A stretch of 64,000 nt of DNA, taken from contig NZ_JAFCKB010000005.1 of NCBI RefSeq assembly GCF_018130615.1, forward strand, positions 310,001-374,000, given 5' to 3'. Positions 25,163 through 33,789 of this stretch are shown piece by piece. Position 1 is the stretch's first letter, and every line of letters begins with the position of its first letter. The notes below the pieces were generated by a model that did not search any database, was not told where the DNA came from, and was given only the letters and a program-made list of their open reading frames with translations. The DNA comes from Bradyrhizobium manausense. Its GTDB lineage: Bacteria; Pseudomonadota; Alphaproteobacteria; Rhizobiales; Xanthobacteraceae. The position numbers were made by a program, and so were the translations under genes.

Positions 25163-25921
25163 TTAACTCAAATGGCGCGTGAAGAAATCAACGAGGCGTT
25201 CGTATTGCTGATTTTCCGCATCGTCACTGAACCCGTGCCCTTCACCTTCGTAAAGATGTACTTCCGGAGTCCTGCCGTGATGCTTCAATCGCTCCCATAG
25301 TCGGCGCGTCATATCGACTGACCAGGTTGCGTCCCTTGTACCGTGACTTAGAAAAAGCGGGCCGCCGAACCGTTCTATCTCGATTGGTGTTGTTGGGAGG
25401 AGTTGATCGGACGATCCGCGCCAAGTCCACGCACGATTTGCGGGATCCCAAGGTTGCCACCCCGGATCTCCGGCATCCCGCCACATCTTCGCATCGAACG
25501 CTCCGCAGATAACGTCAGGCGGAGAATGCGCTGCTACCGCATCCGGGAGATCGGGCAAACCGTCCCTAGCCATCAGCGATGTTAGCAAAAGCGCATGTTC
25601 GGCCCCGCGCGAGGCCCCATACAGTCCAATCCTGGGTCCAGACAGATCAAATTCGCGGAGCGTGGCTAAAGCCTCGGCAGTTCTATCAAGTGGCACGTCG
25701 ATGATATTGCCCGCGTTCCAGCTATTTCCCCCTTTCGAGTAACCGAGAGGTATCGCTAGAAAACCATGCGCCGCGAGAATTGCAGCATTTCGATAGTTCC
25801 ATCCTGACCAGCCCCCTTCCGAACCGTGCAAGACCAGAATGGCTGGAAACGGACCATCGCCAGCTGGGCTGTAACCCCAACCGAAGTTTGGCAAAGACCG
25901 GCGAACAATCTTAAGCGACAT
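25163..25921 (-). CDS. Alpha/beta hydrolase (dienelactone/BAAT C-terminal type)
   Basis: A 252-residue predicted cytosolic hydrolase. Oxyanion region LVLHGSEGGWSG, nucleophile in GASRGAE, an Asp in HGTRDATW and His in EGHGFSDD form a plausible triad. ATG at 25921 follows CGGAGTTCTC; a start 14 codons upstream lacks a ribosome site. It is convergent with the TonB receptor. Codon use looks less GC-biased than the preceding genes, and this gene marks the start of an accessory stretch. Substrate unknown. Confidence 0.85.
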   Translation of the reverse strand: MSLKIVRRSLPNFGWGYSPAGDGPFPAILVLHGSEGGWSGWNYRNAAILAAHGFLAIPLGYSKGGNSWNAGNIIDVPLDRTAEALATLREFDLSGPRIGLYGASRGAEHALLLTSLMARDGLPDLPDAVAAHSPPDVICGAFDAKMWRDAGDPGWQPWDPANRAWTWRGSSDQLLPTTPIEIERFGGPLFLSHGTRDATWSVDMTRRLWERLKHHGRTPEVHLYEGEGHGFSDDAENQQYERLVDFFTRHLS

Positions 25922-26145
25922 GAGAACTCCGTGCGCAACGACATCGCGGACCCAAGTCAACACGCAAAAGGACCGTCAACTTCGGATTGAACATGGAAAC
26001 TAAGCCTGAGGGAAGCGCTCCACTGGTAGATTGTCCGCTTCGGGCCCGAAACCGGACTTATGCATCGCAACAAAAGTCAGAAATCCGCAAGGCCAGGCTG
26101 ACTCCAAAAGTCATGTGGGCAGACTCTTCGAGGGCGTAGGCCGTT

Positions 26146-26346
26146 TCAGCTCACGTGCACTTTGCCATTTACGTCACTCGTAAAGGTCAGCCCCATAAAT
26201 GTAAGCGAGCCGCCGCGCGCGTCGATAACATCGCTGCTTACATGGTTGGGATCGGTTTTCATGCCACCGCTAACCTTTTCAAGGTCCCGCGCTGTCAGTT
26301 CCGTCTTGTTGTTATGCATATTGTTGCTTCCGATTGTATCAGTCAT
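26146..26346 (-). CDS. Small peptide with double-glycine leader (bacteriocin-like)
   Basis: A 66-residue peptide. Its N-terminal part ELTARDLEKVSGG is a classical double-glycine leader: Leu, Leu-Glu and Val spaced before Gly-Gly. The remaining 37 or so residues (MKTDPNHVSSD, then GGSLTFMGLTFTSD) would be the mature peptide; it contains no Cys. ATG at 26346 follows AAAGAGG with correct spacing; an overlapping GTG lies at 26349. No peptidase-containing ABC exporter, immunity or modification gene is adjacent. It could be a microcin-like or signalling peptide, or an orphan precursor. Confidence 0.7.
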   Translation of the reverse strand: MTDTIGSNNMHNNKTELTARDLEKVSGGMKTDPNHVSSDVIDARGGSLTFMGLTFTSDVNGKVHVS

Positions 26347-26579
26347 CACATGCCTCTTTGGTTGGCGCGATCATCCGATGCCGGTGCGACCACATTTGGC
26401 ATCATCGCTCCGGTCGGTATGTGACGGCCATCACGAAATGTCTCATGGGCTTTGTGCGTGACAGAAAAGCCTTGCCGCTTAATTCGGCTTGGGGTCAACA
26501 GCGCCGATTTGACCAGCGGCGGGGCGCTTCCGCTTTACCCCCGACCCCAGACGTCTCGCCGCAACGCCCTAAGGGAAGC

Positions 26580-26597
26580 GATGGGCCAAAAGCAGAC
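26580..26597 (+). repeat. Short dispersed repeat, copy 1
   Basis: GATGGGCCAAAAGCAGAC is identical to 28096-28113. It resembles pieces of a repeat common in Bradyrhizobium intergenic DNA. It lies between the leader-peptide gene and the serine hydrolase. Confidence 0.6.
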
Positions 26598-26625
26598 CTC
26601 ACAGATCATTCGGCTTTTGATGGCG

Positions 26626-27930
26626 TCACCCGAACTGCGCGATCACGGCCGACCACAGACGCCAGATTTCGGGGGACTTTTCATCGACGGCGGTCTGCAC
26701 CATGACCAGCTTCGAGGGCGGATCAACAAGGATGCGCTGCCCGAGGTACCCCAAGAGCGCGAATTGCCGTCTGCTGCCGGGAAACAGGTAGACCTGATAG
26801 CCGTACCCGAACACTCCCTCGGCCTTGACCAGATACGTCTCGGAGGCGCGCACCGTGGTCGCATCGATCATCCATTGTGCAGGTATGATCTGTTTGCCCT
26901 CCCACGCTCCGTCGTGGGCCAGCAGACGGGCGAGCCGCGCGTAGTCGCGCAGTACCGCATTGAAGAACCCGTGCGCTACCTCACCGCCTTCCGCATCAAT
27001 CATCCATTTGGCATCGGCTTCCGTGCCGATCGGCTGCCAGACTTTTTCCTGGAGATAGCCGCACGTTGATTGACCGGTCGCGTAACGCAGCACGAGACCA
27101 AGCACATCCGCCTCGATGCTGGCGTAATGGAATCGCGTCCCCGGCGGCGCGATCCTTTGGTTGAATTGCGCGATGCTGGCAACGGTGCCTTTTTGGGAAA
27201 ACCCGCGCACCATGTCGCCCCACAGGCGATCGAGGTCGCCTCCGCCGCCCCTCGCTTCTTCGTTCTCTTCACCGAACTTCACGCCAGACGACATGTGCAG
27301 CAGCGCGCGGATCGGCGTTGCACCGTATTCCGTGCCTTTCAAGCCGGGAACATAGATCTCCGCAGCATCGTCGATCGACTTGATCGCGCCTTCCGCGGTC
27401 GCGATCCCTATCAGCATGCCGTTGATCGATTTTGCCATCGACTGCGACATCAGCCGGTCTCGGTCGGTGCGGCCGTACTGATAGCGCTCGACCAGAATCC
27501 GGTCGTCTTTTGCGATCAACAGGCCCGTCACCGGATTGCGTGCCAGATATTCCGCAAGCGAAGCGGAGCTTCCCTTGTACTGGTAGCTGACATCCGCCGG
27601 CGTTCGCTTGAATGGCCAAGCCGTGGCTGCGCGATCGACGTGACGCGTCGGGAATATCTCATCGTAATGACTGAATGCGCCGACGCGGTATTTTGGCGCC
27701 GGATTGCCGGGCTGATAGATCCGCCCCCCGTCCTTGATCGGGTAGTTCTCGGCCGCGCCGTAAAGCTCGGCGTCCGGGCCATCAGCGGAAAACGACGGAC
27801 CATCACCGCTCTCGGCAGCCCAACTCCATTTCGCCGACGCCGCAACGCAGGTTGCCGCAAGTCCGCTTAGAGCGGAGCGCCGCGAGAGTGCTTTCCCGTC
27901 GCCGATAACGGACTTTGAAGGACTTGTCAT
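26626..27930 (-). CDS. Tat-exported serine hydrolase (class C beta-lactamase family)
   Basis: A 434-residue exported protein. The N-terminus has a twin-arginine motif (LSRRSALSG) and a hydrophobic segment ending SWAAE. The beta-lactamase/esterase fold is shown by SMAKS (SxxK; nucleophile Ser near residue 177), YAS (Tyr-x-Ser, near 278) and a long C-terminal half with GYGYQVYLFPG. Family members are esterases, D-amino-peptidases or 6-aminohexanoate hydrolases; the NylB-like subgroup looks closest. Not evidence of antibiotic resistance. It stands alone, with convergent or unrelated neighbours. Confidence 0.85.
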   Translation of the reverse strand: MTSPSKSVIGDGKALSRRSALSGLAATCVAASAKWSWAAESGDGPSFSADGPDAELYGAAENYPIKDGGRIYQPGNPAPKYRVGAFSHYDEIFPTRHVDRAATAWPFKRTPADVSYQYKGSSASLAEYLARNPVTGLLIAKDDRILVERYQYGRTDRDRLMSQSMAKSINGMLIGIATAEGAIKSIDDAAEIYVPGLKGTEYGATPIRALLHMSSGVKFGEENEEARGGGGDLDRLWGDMVRGFSQKGTVASIAQFNQRIAPPGTRFHYASIEADVLGLVLRYATGQSTCGYLQEKVWQPIGTEADAKWMIDAEGGEVAHGFFNAVLRDYARLARLLAHDGAWEGKQIIPAQWMIDATTVRASETYLVKAEGVFGYGYQVYLFPGSRRQFALLGYLGQRILVDPPSKLVMVQTAVDEKSPEIWRLWSAVIAQFG

Positions 27931-28234
27931 CGCTCACACCCTTCCAATCCCGCCGCCGAGTGTACGCGATTTCGCACCGAGCGACCAAGCATCGGATGCC
28001 CGCATCGGGTCAAACTGCGAAGAACTCAGTTTGAGTAAATCTGGTCCGCTCTGCCGCGATGAGCGGACCTCCGTTAGACCCGACACAACTTCGCAGATGG
28101 GCCAAAAGCAGACGTGGGCTGTCCAGCCAAAGGCCGGTATGCAGCCTATCTTGCCGGCCCCATATTGCGTGCTGCATTTGGCGCTTTAGTGCCGACGGCT
28201 AGAATTCAAATGCAAACGCTCATGATGGTCTCCG
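27931..28234. other. Intergenic stretch without a recognisable gene
   Basis: 304 bases between the serine hydrolase start and the next minus-strand gene. The only structure seen is the second copy of the 18-bp repeat (28096-28113). Short open frames here have no ribosome site and no family resemblance. Confidence 0.6.
28096..28113 (+). repeat. Short dispersed repeat, copy 2
   Basis: GATGGGCCAAAAGCAGAC, identical over 18 bases to 26580-26597. A diverged inverted copy, GTCTGCTTTGGGTCACAA, is at 28986-29003. Confidence 0.6.
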
Positions 28235-28828
28235 TCACCGAGCGCTGCCAGCGGCGAACGTTGCGCTCACCACCACGGGTTCAACGCCACAATAGCTTTG
28301 TACAGTTGCTCGGCCTGCCGCATCGAGAAGCTGTGTAGCGTTTTCAAGCGAACAGTCAGGGGCGACAGCGGCAGTTTTGAAGTTCACTTGGATAGCCTTC
28401 TGCCTACACTGATTTTCGAGCCGAAACCGATTATTACCCACGCGTGTAGTTTTTACATAGGTAGTCGGATCGTTCGGGCACGCGCCTGAAACCGCTCCTG
28501 ACTGGGTCGGTTGCGCACTTTGGCGGTAAAATGTCACAGGTGTCGGTCGAGGTTTTGTGCGTTCCATCGTCCCGGTTATTCTCATGCCGTCCGAGGATAG
28601 CTGACCAACTGTGTGACCCGGCGAGTTCAGAACAAACGAACTACCGTCGCAGGACCAAGACCAGCCACTTGGCGCCTGCGTTCCATCCGATCTCAAAGTA
28701 ATGGTTGCCGATCCATCGTCGTACATCCACTGGCCTGTGAATTTTTGGACACATGATTCCGGCGGCGCGGCGTTGACGGTTAGAGTGCTGGCAGCAAGAA
28801 ATAGCAAACCTAGATTAGGACGCTTCAT
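28235..28828 (-). CDS. Exported protein of unknown function
   Basis: A 197-residue protein with signal peptide MKRPNLGLLFLAASTLTVNAA. The mature part starts ESCVQKFTGQWMYDDGSATITLRSDG, a lipocalin-like or beta-rich opening, has WSCDGSSFVLNSPG, and a C-terminal half with three Cys (GACPNDPTTYVKTTR, ENQCRQKAIQ, QSYCGVEPV). Disulfides are likely. The ATG at 28828 gives the signal peptide; ten extra upstream codons are possible. No family is recognised. It belongs to the accessory stretch and has no operon partner. Confidence 0.65.
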   Translation of the reverse strand: MKRPNLGLLFLAASTLTVNAAPPESCVQKFTGQWMYDDGSATITLRSDGTQAPSGWSWSCDGSSFVLNSPGHTVGQLSSDGMRITGTMERTKPRPTPVTFYRQSAQPTQSGAVSGACPNDPTTYVKTTRVGNNRFRLENQCRQKAIQVNFKTAAVAPDCSLENATQLLDAAGRATVQSYCGVEPVVVSATFAAGSAR

Positions 28829-29235
28829 AGCCACTGTGATCCTATGGAAAGTATCCACGATACCTTAAGCAAGGTGGCAAGCAACAAGGCAAACTCGTCG
28901 CCGTCGCCGTTGACCTGTCTGCCTCTGGCGTCCTCTCACTCTCGACCGAAAGGAGAGCAGCGTTGCGGAGCCGTCTCGCCGGAAGGTCTGCTTTGGGTCA
29001 CAAGCGGCGGTCGAAGCATGCACGACCTCGCGTCCGGTCTACAGACGACAGCCGACATCGCGATAACCTCAGGCTTGTTCGTCTACGGGCCATGGATCGA
29101 CAATGGCAGGTGACAAACACTCTTCCTACCACGCGACTAATCCGTGCATGCGCCACAAGCACCATCCAGACCCTGGCGTTGTCAGTTTGCACCGGATAGA
29201 TTGCCCACAATCTCCCCTTACAAGACGGAGGCGCC
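28829..29235. other. Intergenic stretch with a diverged repeat
   Basis: 407 bases between divergent genes. It contains the inverted, diverged repeat copy at 28986-29003 embedded in a longer sequence of the type that recurs between Bradyrhizobium genes. No gene is supported. The promoter of the downstream GTG-start gene must lie at its right end. Confidence 0.55.
28986..29003 (-). repeat. Short dispersed repeat, diverged copy 3
   Basis: GTCTGCTTTGGGTCACAA reads on the minus strand TTGTGACCCAAAGCAGAC, sharing the CCAAA-GCAGAC core of the two exact copies at 26580 and 28096. Confidence 0.5.
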
Positions 29236-30405
29236 GTGCGGTTGCTGTTGCTGGTGGTTTTCCTTGCCGCGACGTCGCCGGCGCTCGGCAGGTGGGTGGG
29301 GGTGGAAAACGAGCGGATCCCTGTCGCCAGGCTCATCGAAAACCTGGAGAAGATCGCCAAAGACGATCCTGCCAGCGCCGAGGTGTTGCTGAACCTTGGT
29401 CGTGCGCATGGCATGGCTTACGCCCAGAAGTCCGACCCGCTGGCGGTGCCGAAGGCCTACCATGGCATTCAGCCGCTGGCCGTTCCTTTCGGCAACGTAA
29501 CGTCTGCCGCTGATCCCGCGTTGCGTGCCGCCTCGCAGGCACATCTGGAGGCCGCGTTGAAAGCGTACAAGCAGGCATTGGAACTGGACAAGGACAACCT
29601 TGTCATCCAGCTCGGCCTCGCCTGGCTGACCGAGCAGGCCGGCAGGAAGGACGATGCGGTGAAGCAGTATCGAACGATCGCAACTGACGCTTGGGAGAAG
29701 GAAAACAGCCTGACGATGGTTGGTCTCGGCAGGCAAACGCTGACCGGTGAAGTCGTCTCTTACCTCGTCCCGCTTCTCGACGTCGAGAGGGACAAGCGCG
29801 AGATCGAGACGCTGAAGGACCACGCTGCCACGTTGGGAAAGCTGCCTTACCCGGTCACTCCAATCGCAGTGCCGCTGGCCGATGGGCTCACGATCACCGA
29901 CCTCGAAGCACCCGATGCGCGGGTGACGTTCGACGTGGACGGCAGCGGATTGGGTCGCGAATGGAGCTGGATTACCCCCAAGGCTGCCTGGCTGGTGAGC
30001 GACCCGAAGCTCGATGGCAAAATCGACAGCGGCCGGCAATTGTTCGGCAACGTCACGTTCTGGATGTTTTGGAACAACGGATACGCGCCGCTGGCCGCGC
30101 TCGATGACGACCGCGACGGCATTTTGACCGGCAAAGAACTGGCCGGCCTCGCCCTGTGGCGCGATGCCAACGGCAATGGCGTGGCAGACCCCGGAGAGGT
30201 CAAGCCGGTTTCGGCCTATGGTATCGCCGCCATATCGTACAAATGGCAGACGCTGAACAACAACCCGGACAACGTCGCCTTCAGCCCGAACGGCGTGGTG
30301 TTCCAGGACGGAAAGACGCGCCCCAGCTTCGACCTAGTCTTGAAGGCGCAGCTCGGCTTCCAAGCCGCGTTTCGTGCGCCGTATGCGTCGGGGAACAACC
30401 CCTGA
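29236..30405 (+). CDS. Exported TPR protein with EF-hand-like calcium loops
   Basis: A 389-residue protein starting at GTG behind GACGGAGGCGCC. The signal peptide covers about 1-18 (LLLLVVFLAATSPALG). TPR-like helices follow (ASAEVLLNLGRAHGMAY near 45-65, AALKAYKQALELDKDN near 110-130). The C-terminal half has acidic loops: DPKLDGKIDSGRQLF (about 255-270), DDDRDGILTGKEL (about 288-300) and DANGNGVADPGEV (about 308-320). These look like EF-hand or dockerin-type sites. Function unknown. The loops lack the Pro2 seen in lanmodulin, so calcium is the likely ligand. Confidence 0.8.
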   Translation: MRLLLLVVFLAATSPALGRWVGVENERIPVARLIENLEKIAKDDPASAEVLLNLGRAHGMAYAQKSDPLAVPKAYHGIQPLAVPFGNVTSAADPALRAASQAHLEAALKAYKQALELDKDNLVIQLGLAWLTEQAGRKDDAVKQYRTIATDAWEKENSLTMVGLGRQTLTGEVVSYLVPLLDVERDKREIETLKDHAATLGKLPYPVTPIAVPLADGLTITDLEAPDARVTFDVDGSGLGREWSWITPKAAWLVSDPKLDGKIDSGRQLFGNVTFWMFWNNGYAPLAALDDDRDGILTGKELAGLALWRDANGNGVADPGEVKPVSAYGIAAISYKWQTLNNNPDNVAFSPNGVVFQDGKTRPSFDLVLKAQLGFQAAFRAPYASGNNP

Positions 30406-30501
30406 ATTGCTTGAAGACGGTTGTGTAGACGCGCAACGGTTTGCTGAGCCTGTGACAGCAGCGTCTCCGAATAGCTTACAAAGAGATCGGGTACGTGATC
30501 G

Positions 30502-30885
30502 CTATGGTTGAGCGCGCTGTTTCTGTGTGACGATTGGATCGAAATGTTTGACAGCTTCATCGTAGATCGCGTGGTTTTTGACGAGAATACACAGGAAATG
30601 TCCTGCTGGCTCGTCATAGACCACGAACTCGACTGAGAGACCTTTTGATTTCAGTTGCAATAAACGCGAAGTCACGGCGGGCGCGTGCAACAACTCTCCC
30701 GCAAGACCTTGCAGCCGTTGAAACCCGGCAGCGTCGCCTATCGACGCATGATCAACGCCGAACGCAGCATAGAATTGCCCGTCCAGGGCTGTGGGGTGTT
30801 TGATACGGGACGCTCGCAGGTTTTCCTCGGTCAACCTCTCGAGTACGAAAGGGAGGTGTTCTGCGCATTGGACGCTCAAAGTCAC
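30502..30885 (-). CDS. Hypothetical protein, 127 residues
   Basis: GTG start at 30885 follows TGGAGATATCA, a good ribosome site. The sequence looks like a soluble cytoplasmic protein (LPFVLERLTEENLRASRIKHP; LSVEFVVYDEPAGHFLCILVKN). No signal peptide, TM segment or known motif is seen. It is convergent with the TPR protein. I do not recognise the family, though composition and start signal support a real gene. Confidence 0.6.
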   Translation of the reverse strand: MTLSVQCAEHLPFVLERLTEENLRASRIKHPTALDGQFYAAFGVDHASIGDAAGFQRLQGLAGELLHAPAVTSRLLQLKSKGLSVEFVVYDEPAGHFLCILVKNHAIYDEAVKHFDPIVTQKQRAQP

Positions 30886-31219
30886 TGATATCTCCAGAAA
30901 TTGACTGGACGTCGGTACAAGCCCAAAATGGAGCCGTTAAGCGTATCGTCGGACTTGAGGATTGCTGTCTTCGCAGCGCTGCACGGGATGCGGTGTGACG
31001 CTGGGATATCGAGACGGAGTGGCGGAGGGAGGGGCCCGGCCCAACACTTCCCGATGATGTCAGCATGCACCTGTTTTGCCCGACGGGTCAAGCGATATTC
31101 TGTTTTTCGGAAATATCGTGCTCTCATGCGCGATGACCCGTCATCCCGCGCACATCGCGCTTCAAGCCCTTGATCTCGCTATCCCCGGCTACGGTGCATG
31201 GGGTTGTTTTCGAGTTTCC
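30886..31219. other. Intergenic stretch without a recognisable gene
   Basis: 334 bases between the hypothetical protein and the sugar ABC permease. Short overlapping frames on both strands lack ribosome sites and family resemblance. The segment around 31070-31130 (TTTTGCCCGACGGGTCAAGCG) looks like dispersed intergenic sequence of the genus, but no second copy is present in the window. Confidence 0.5.
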
Positions 31220-32245
31220 TCACTCGACCTTGACCCGCTCGAGCGGGGCAGTCGCGATGCTGGCCGCCTCGCGGCCCTTGGCGGTGCTCACGCGGTGCCG
31301 GCGCTGGACGAGGTATTGGTCGGCGAGCACGCCGATCAGGATCACGGCGCCCATCACCGCGAAATTCAGCGAGCTCGGGATGCCCAGCAGGTTGACCAGG
31401 TTCTGCAGCACCTGGAGCAGCACGGTGCCGAGCACGACGCCGATGATCGAGCCTTCGCCGCCGCGCAAGGAGCAGCCGCCGAGCACGGCCGCGGCGATGG
31501 CATAGAGCTCGTAGAACGAGCCGTGCACGGCCGGTGAGATCGAGCGGGTGTACATCGCGAACAGGATCGCGGCGAATGCGGTCAGTCCGCCGCAGATGAC
31601 ATAGGCGGAGATCATCACGCGCTCGGAGCGGATGCCGGAATAGCGCGCGGCCTCCTCGTTCTTGCCGACGGCGTAGAGATAGCGGCCGAACACCGAGCGG
31701 TGCAGCAGCACCCAGGCGACAGCGGCGACGACGATCAGCGCAATCACGCTGTGCGGCACTGGAAAGCCCAGCATGTTGGTGCGGCCGGCCGTCAGCCATT
31801 CCAGCGTCGGGAAGCTGGCGCCGAAGCCGAAGCCGGCGGTCGCGTCCTCGGTGTAATAGCGCGCGGCGCCGCGATAGATCAGAAGCCCGCACAGCGTCAC
31901 CACGAACGGCTGGATATGCATCCGCGTCACCAGCGCGCCATGCACGAGGCCGATCACGAGGCCGCTCGCAATGATCGCGGTAAAGGCGAGCATCCAGTTG
32001 ACGTCGTGATTGACGATGAGGTCGATGAAGAGAACGCCGAGCAGCGCGATCACCGATCCGACCGAGAGCTCGATCCCGCCAATGATGATGACGAAGGCTT
32101 CCGCGATCGAGAAGATGCCGAACATCCCGACCTGGTTCAGCGTGTTGGAGAGATTGCCGACGTAGAGGAAACGCGGATTGATGAAGGCCACGACCGCGCC
32201 GACCACGAGGATCAGGACCAGCAGGCTCAGATCTTTCTTGTTCAA
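31220..32245 (-). CDS. Sugar ABC transporter permease (RbsC-like)
   Basis: Inner-membrane permease of 341 residues with about nine hydrophobic segments. It has the family motif GGIELSVGSVIAL near residue 57 and AAVLGGCSLRGGEGSIIGVVLG near 240. The start is TTG and overlaps the ATPase stop as TTGA, so translation is coupled. It is last in a binding protein-ATPase-permease operon for a monosaccharide or polyol; the exact sugar cannot be told. Confidence 0.9.
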   Translation of the reverse strand: MNKKDLSLLVLILVVGAVVAFINPRFLYVGNLSNTLNQVGMFGIFSIAEAFVIIIGGIELSVGSVIALLGVLFIDLIVNHDVNWMLAFTAIIASGLVIGLVHGALVTRMHIQPFVVTLCGLLIYRGAARYYTEDATAGFGFGASFPTLEWLTAGRTNMLGFPVPHSVIALIVVAAVAWVLLHRSVFGRYLYAVGKNEEAARYSGIRSERVMISAYVICGGLTAFAAILFAMYTRSISPAVHGSFYELYAIAAAVLGGCSLRGGEGSIIGVVLGTVLLQVLQNLVNLLGIPSSLNFAVMGAVILIGVLADQYLVQRRHRVSTAKGREAASIATAPLERVKVE

Positions 32246-33759
32246 GGCACCCTCATCTCAACCGCGTGGCCGACGGCCAACTGGAGCACATTGTGTTCGC
32301 TGAACTGGCTGCGATCAAGGAAGCCCGAGATCGTCCCCTCGTGCATGACGGCGATCCGGTCGCTGACCCCGATCACTTCCTCCATGTCGCTCGAAATCAT
32401 CAGGATCGCGACGCCGGAATCGGTCAGCCGGCGCAGCATCTCGTAGATCTCCTGCTTGGCGCCGACGTCGACGCCGCGCGTCGGCTCGTCGAAGATCAGC
32501 ACCTTGGGCCGCATCGACAGCCATTTGGCCAGCACGACCTTCTGCTGATTGCCGCCGGACAACGAGCCCACCGTGGTTGCGACGTCGGGCGCGCGGATCT
32601 TGAGCCGCTCGCGCTGGCCGCGGGCATTCTCGGTCTCCTGCGCCGTGTTCACCAGGAAGAAGCGCAGATAGGACGACAGATCCGGCAGCGAGATGTTCTC
32701 GGCGATCGACACGTCGAGCAGCAGCCCGCAGCCCTTGCGGTCCTCCGGGATCAGGTAGATGCCATGGTCGATTGCCGCGCGCGGGCTCGCGACCCGGATC
32801 GGATCTCCCTCGAGCCTGATCATGCCGCCGCGGAGCGGGTCGACACCGAAGATCGCCCGCGCCAGCTCGGTGCGTCCGGAGCCGACCAGGCCTGCGAGCC
32901 CCAAAATCTCACCGCGGCGAACCGACAAGCTCACCGCGCGCTCCGGATAGGTGTCGGTGACGGCCTCGACGATGTCGAGCACGGCCTCGCCGGGCGGGGC
33001 CGCCGGCGGCACGTAGAGCGATTTGAGGTCACGCCCGATCATCAGGCGGATCATCGCCGCAGGAGACAGCTCGGCGCGGGTCAGCGCACCGACCATGCGC
33101 CCGTCACGCAACACCACCGCGCGGTCGGCGCATTGCATCACCTCGTTGAGGCGATGCGTGATGAAGATGATGCTGACGCCGTCGGCCTTGAGGCCGGCGA
33201 TGACCCGCATCAGCCGGTCGGTCTCGGACAGGGTCAGGCTCGATGTCGGCTCGTCCATGATGACGAGGCGCGCATCGAGCGACAACGCCTTCATGATCTC
33301 GACGAGCTGATGCTGTGCCAGCGACAGTTCCGCGAGCGGCGCGTCCGGCGCGAAATCGGCCCCCAGGCGGTCCAGCAGCGGCTGCGTCCGGGCGTAGAGC
33401 GCCTTGCGGTCGATCAGCCGCAACGGTCCGCCATGGACGGGCTCGCGGCCGATGAACACGTTGCCGGCGACGTCGAGATTGTCGAAAAGATTGAGCTCCT
33501 GATGAACGAAGGCGATGCCCGCGGCGATCGCCTCAGCCACCGTCAGCGCGCTCCGCTCGGCGCCGTCAACGCGGATGCGGCCGCCGCTCGGCTCAACCAC
33601 GCCGCCGAGCACCTTCATCAAGGTCGACTTGCCGGCGCCGTTCTCGCCGATCAGCGCGATCACCTCGCCCGGCGACACGGCAAGGCCGACGTGGTCGAGT
33701 GCGACCACGCCGGGATAGCTCTTGCTGATATCGATCAGTTCGAGAAATGGCTCAGGCAT
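32242..33759 (-). CDS. Sugar ABC transporter ATP-binding protein (RbsA-like)
   Basis: A 505-residue ATPase with two nucleotide-binding halves. The first half has Walker A GENGAGKST (about 38-46), signature LSLAQHQ and LVIMDEPTSSL. The second has the usual degenerate Walker A (GLVGSGRTE) with an intact LSGGNQQKVVLAKWL signature and LIFDEPTRGVDVG. It powers uptake through the RbsC-like permease. It is 30 bases downstream of the binding-protein gene. Confidence 0.93.
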   Translation of the reverse strand: MPEPFLELIDISKSYPGVVALDHVGLAVSPGEVIALIGENGAGKSTLMKVLGGVVEPSGGRIRVDGAERSALTVAEAIAAGIAFVHQELNLFDNLDVAGNVFIGREPVHGGPLRLIDRKALYARTQPLLDRLGADFAPDAPLAELSLAQHQLVEIMKALSLDARLVIMDEPTSSLTLSETDRLMRVIAGLKADGVSIIFITHRLNEVMQCADRAVVLRDGRMVGALTRAELSPAAMIRLMIGRDLKSLYVPPAAPPGEAVLDIVEAVTDTYPERAVSLSVRRGEILGLAGLVGSGRTELARAIFGVDPLRGGMIRLEGDPIRVASPRAAIDHGIYLIPEDRKGCGLLLDVSIAENISLPDLSSYLRFFLVNTAQETENARGQRERLKIRAPDVATTVGSLSGGNQQKVVLAKWLSMRPKVLIFDEPTRGVDVGAKQEIYEMLRRLTDSGVAILMISSDMEEVIGVSDRIAVMHEGTISGFLDRSQFSEHNVLQLAVGHAVEMRVP

Positions 33760-33789
33760 TGACGGCTGCGGGCGACGCCCGCACGTCTC

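Noticed and set aside
26626-27930. The serine hydrolase as an antibiotic-resistance beta-lactamase
   Set aside because: SxxK and YxS motifs are shared with many esterases and amide hydrolases; no resistance-type context or close AmpC features were seen.
32266-33762. A 498-codon plus-strand frame opposite the RbsA-like gene
   Set aside because: Antisense shadow of an ATPase gene with all ABC motifs; the shadow has no ribosome site or family pattern.
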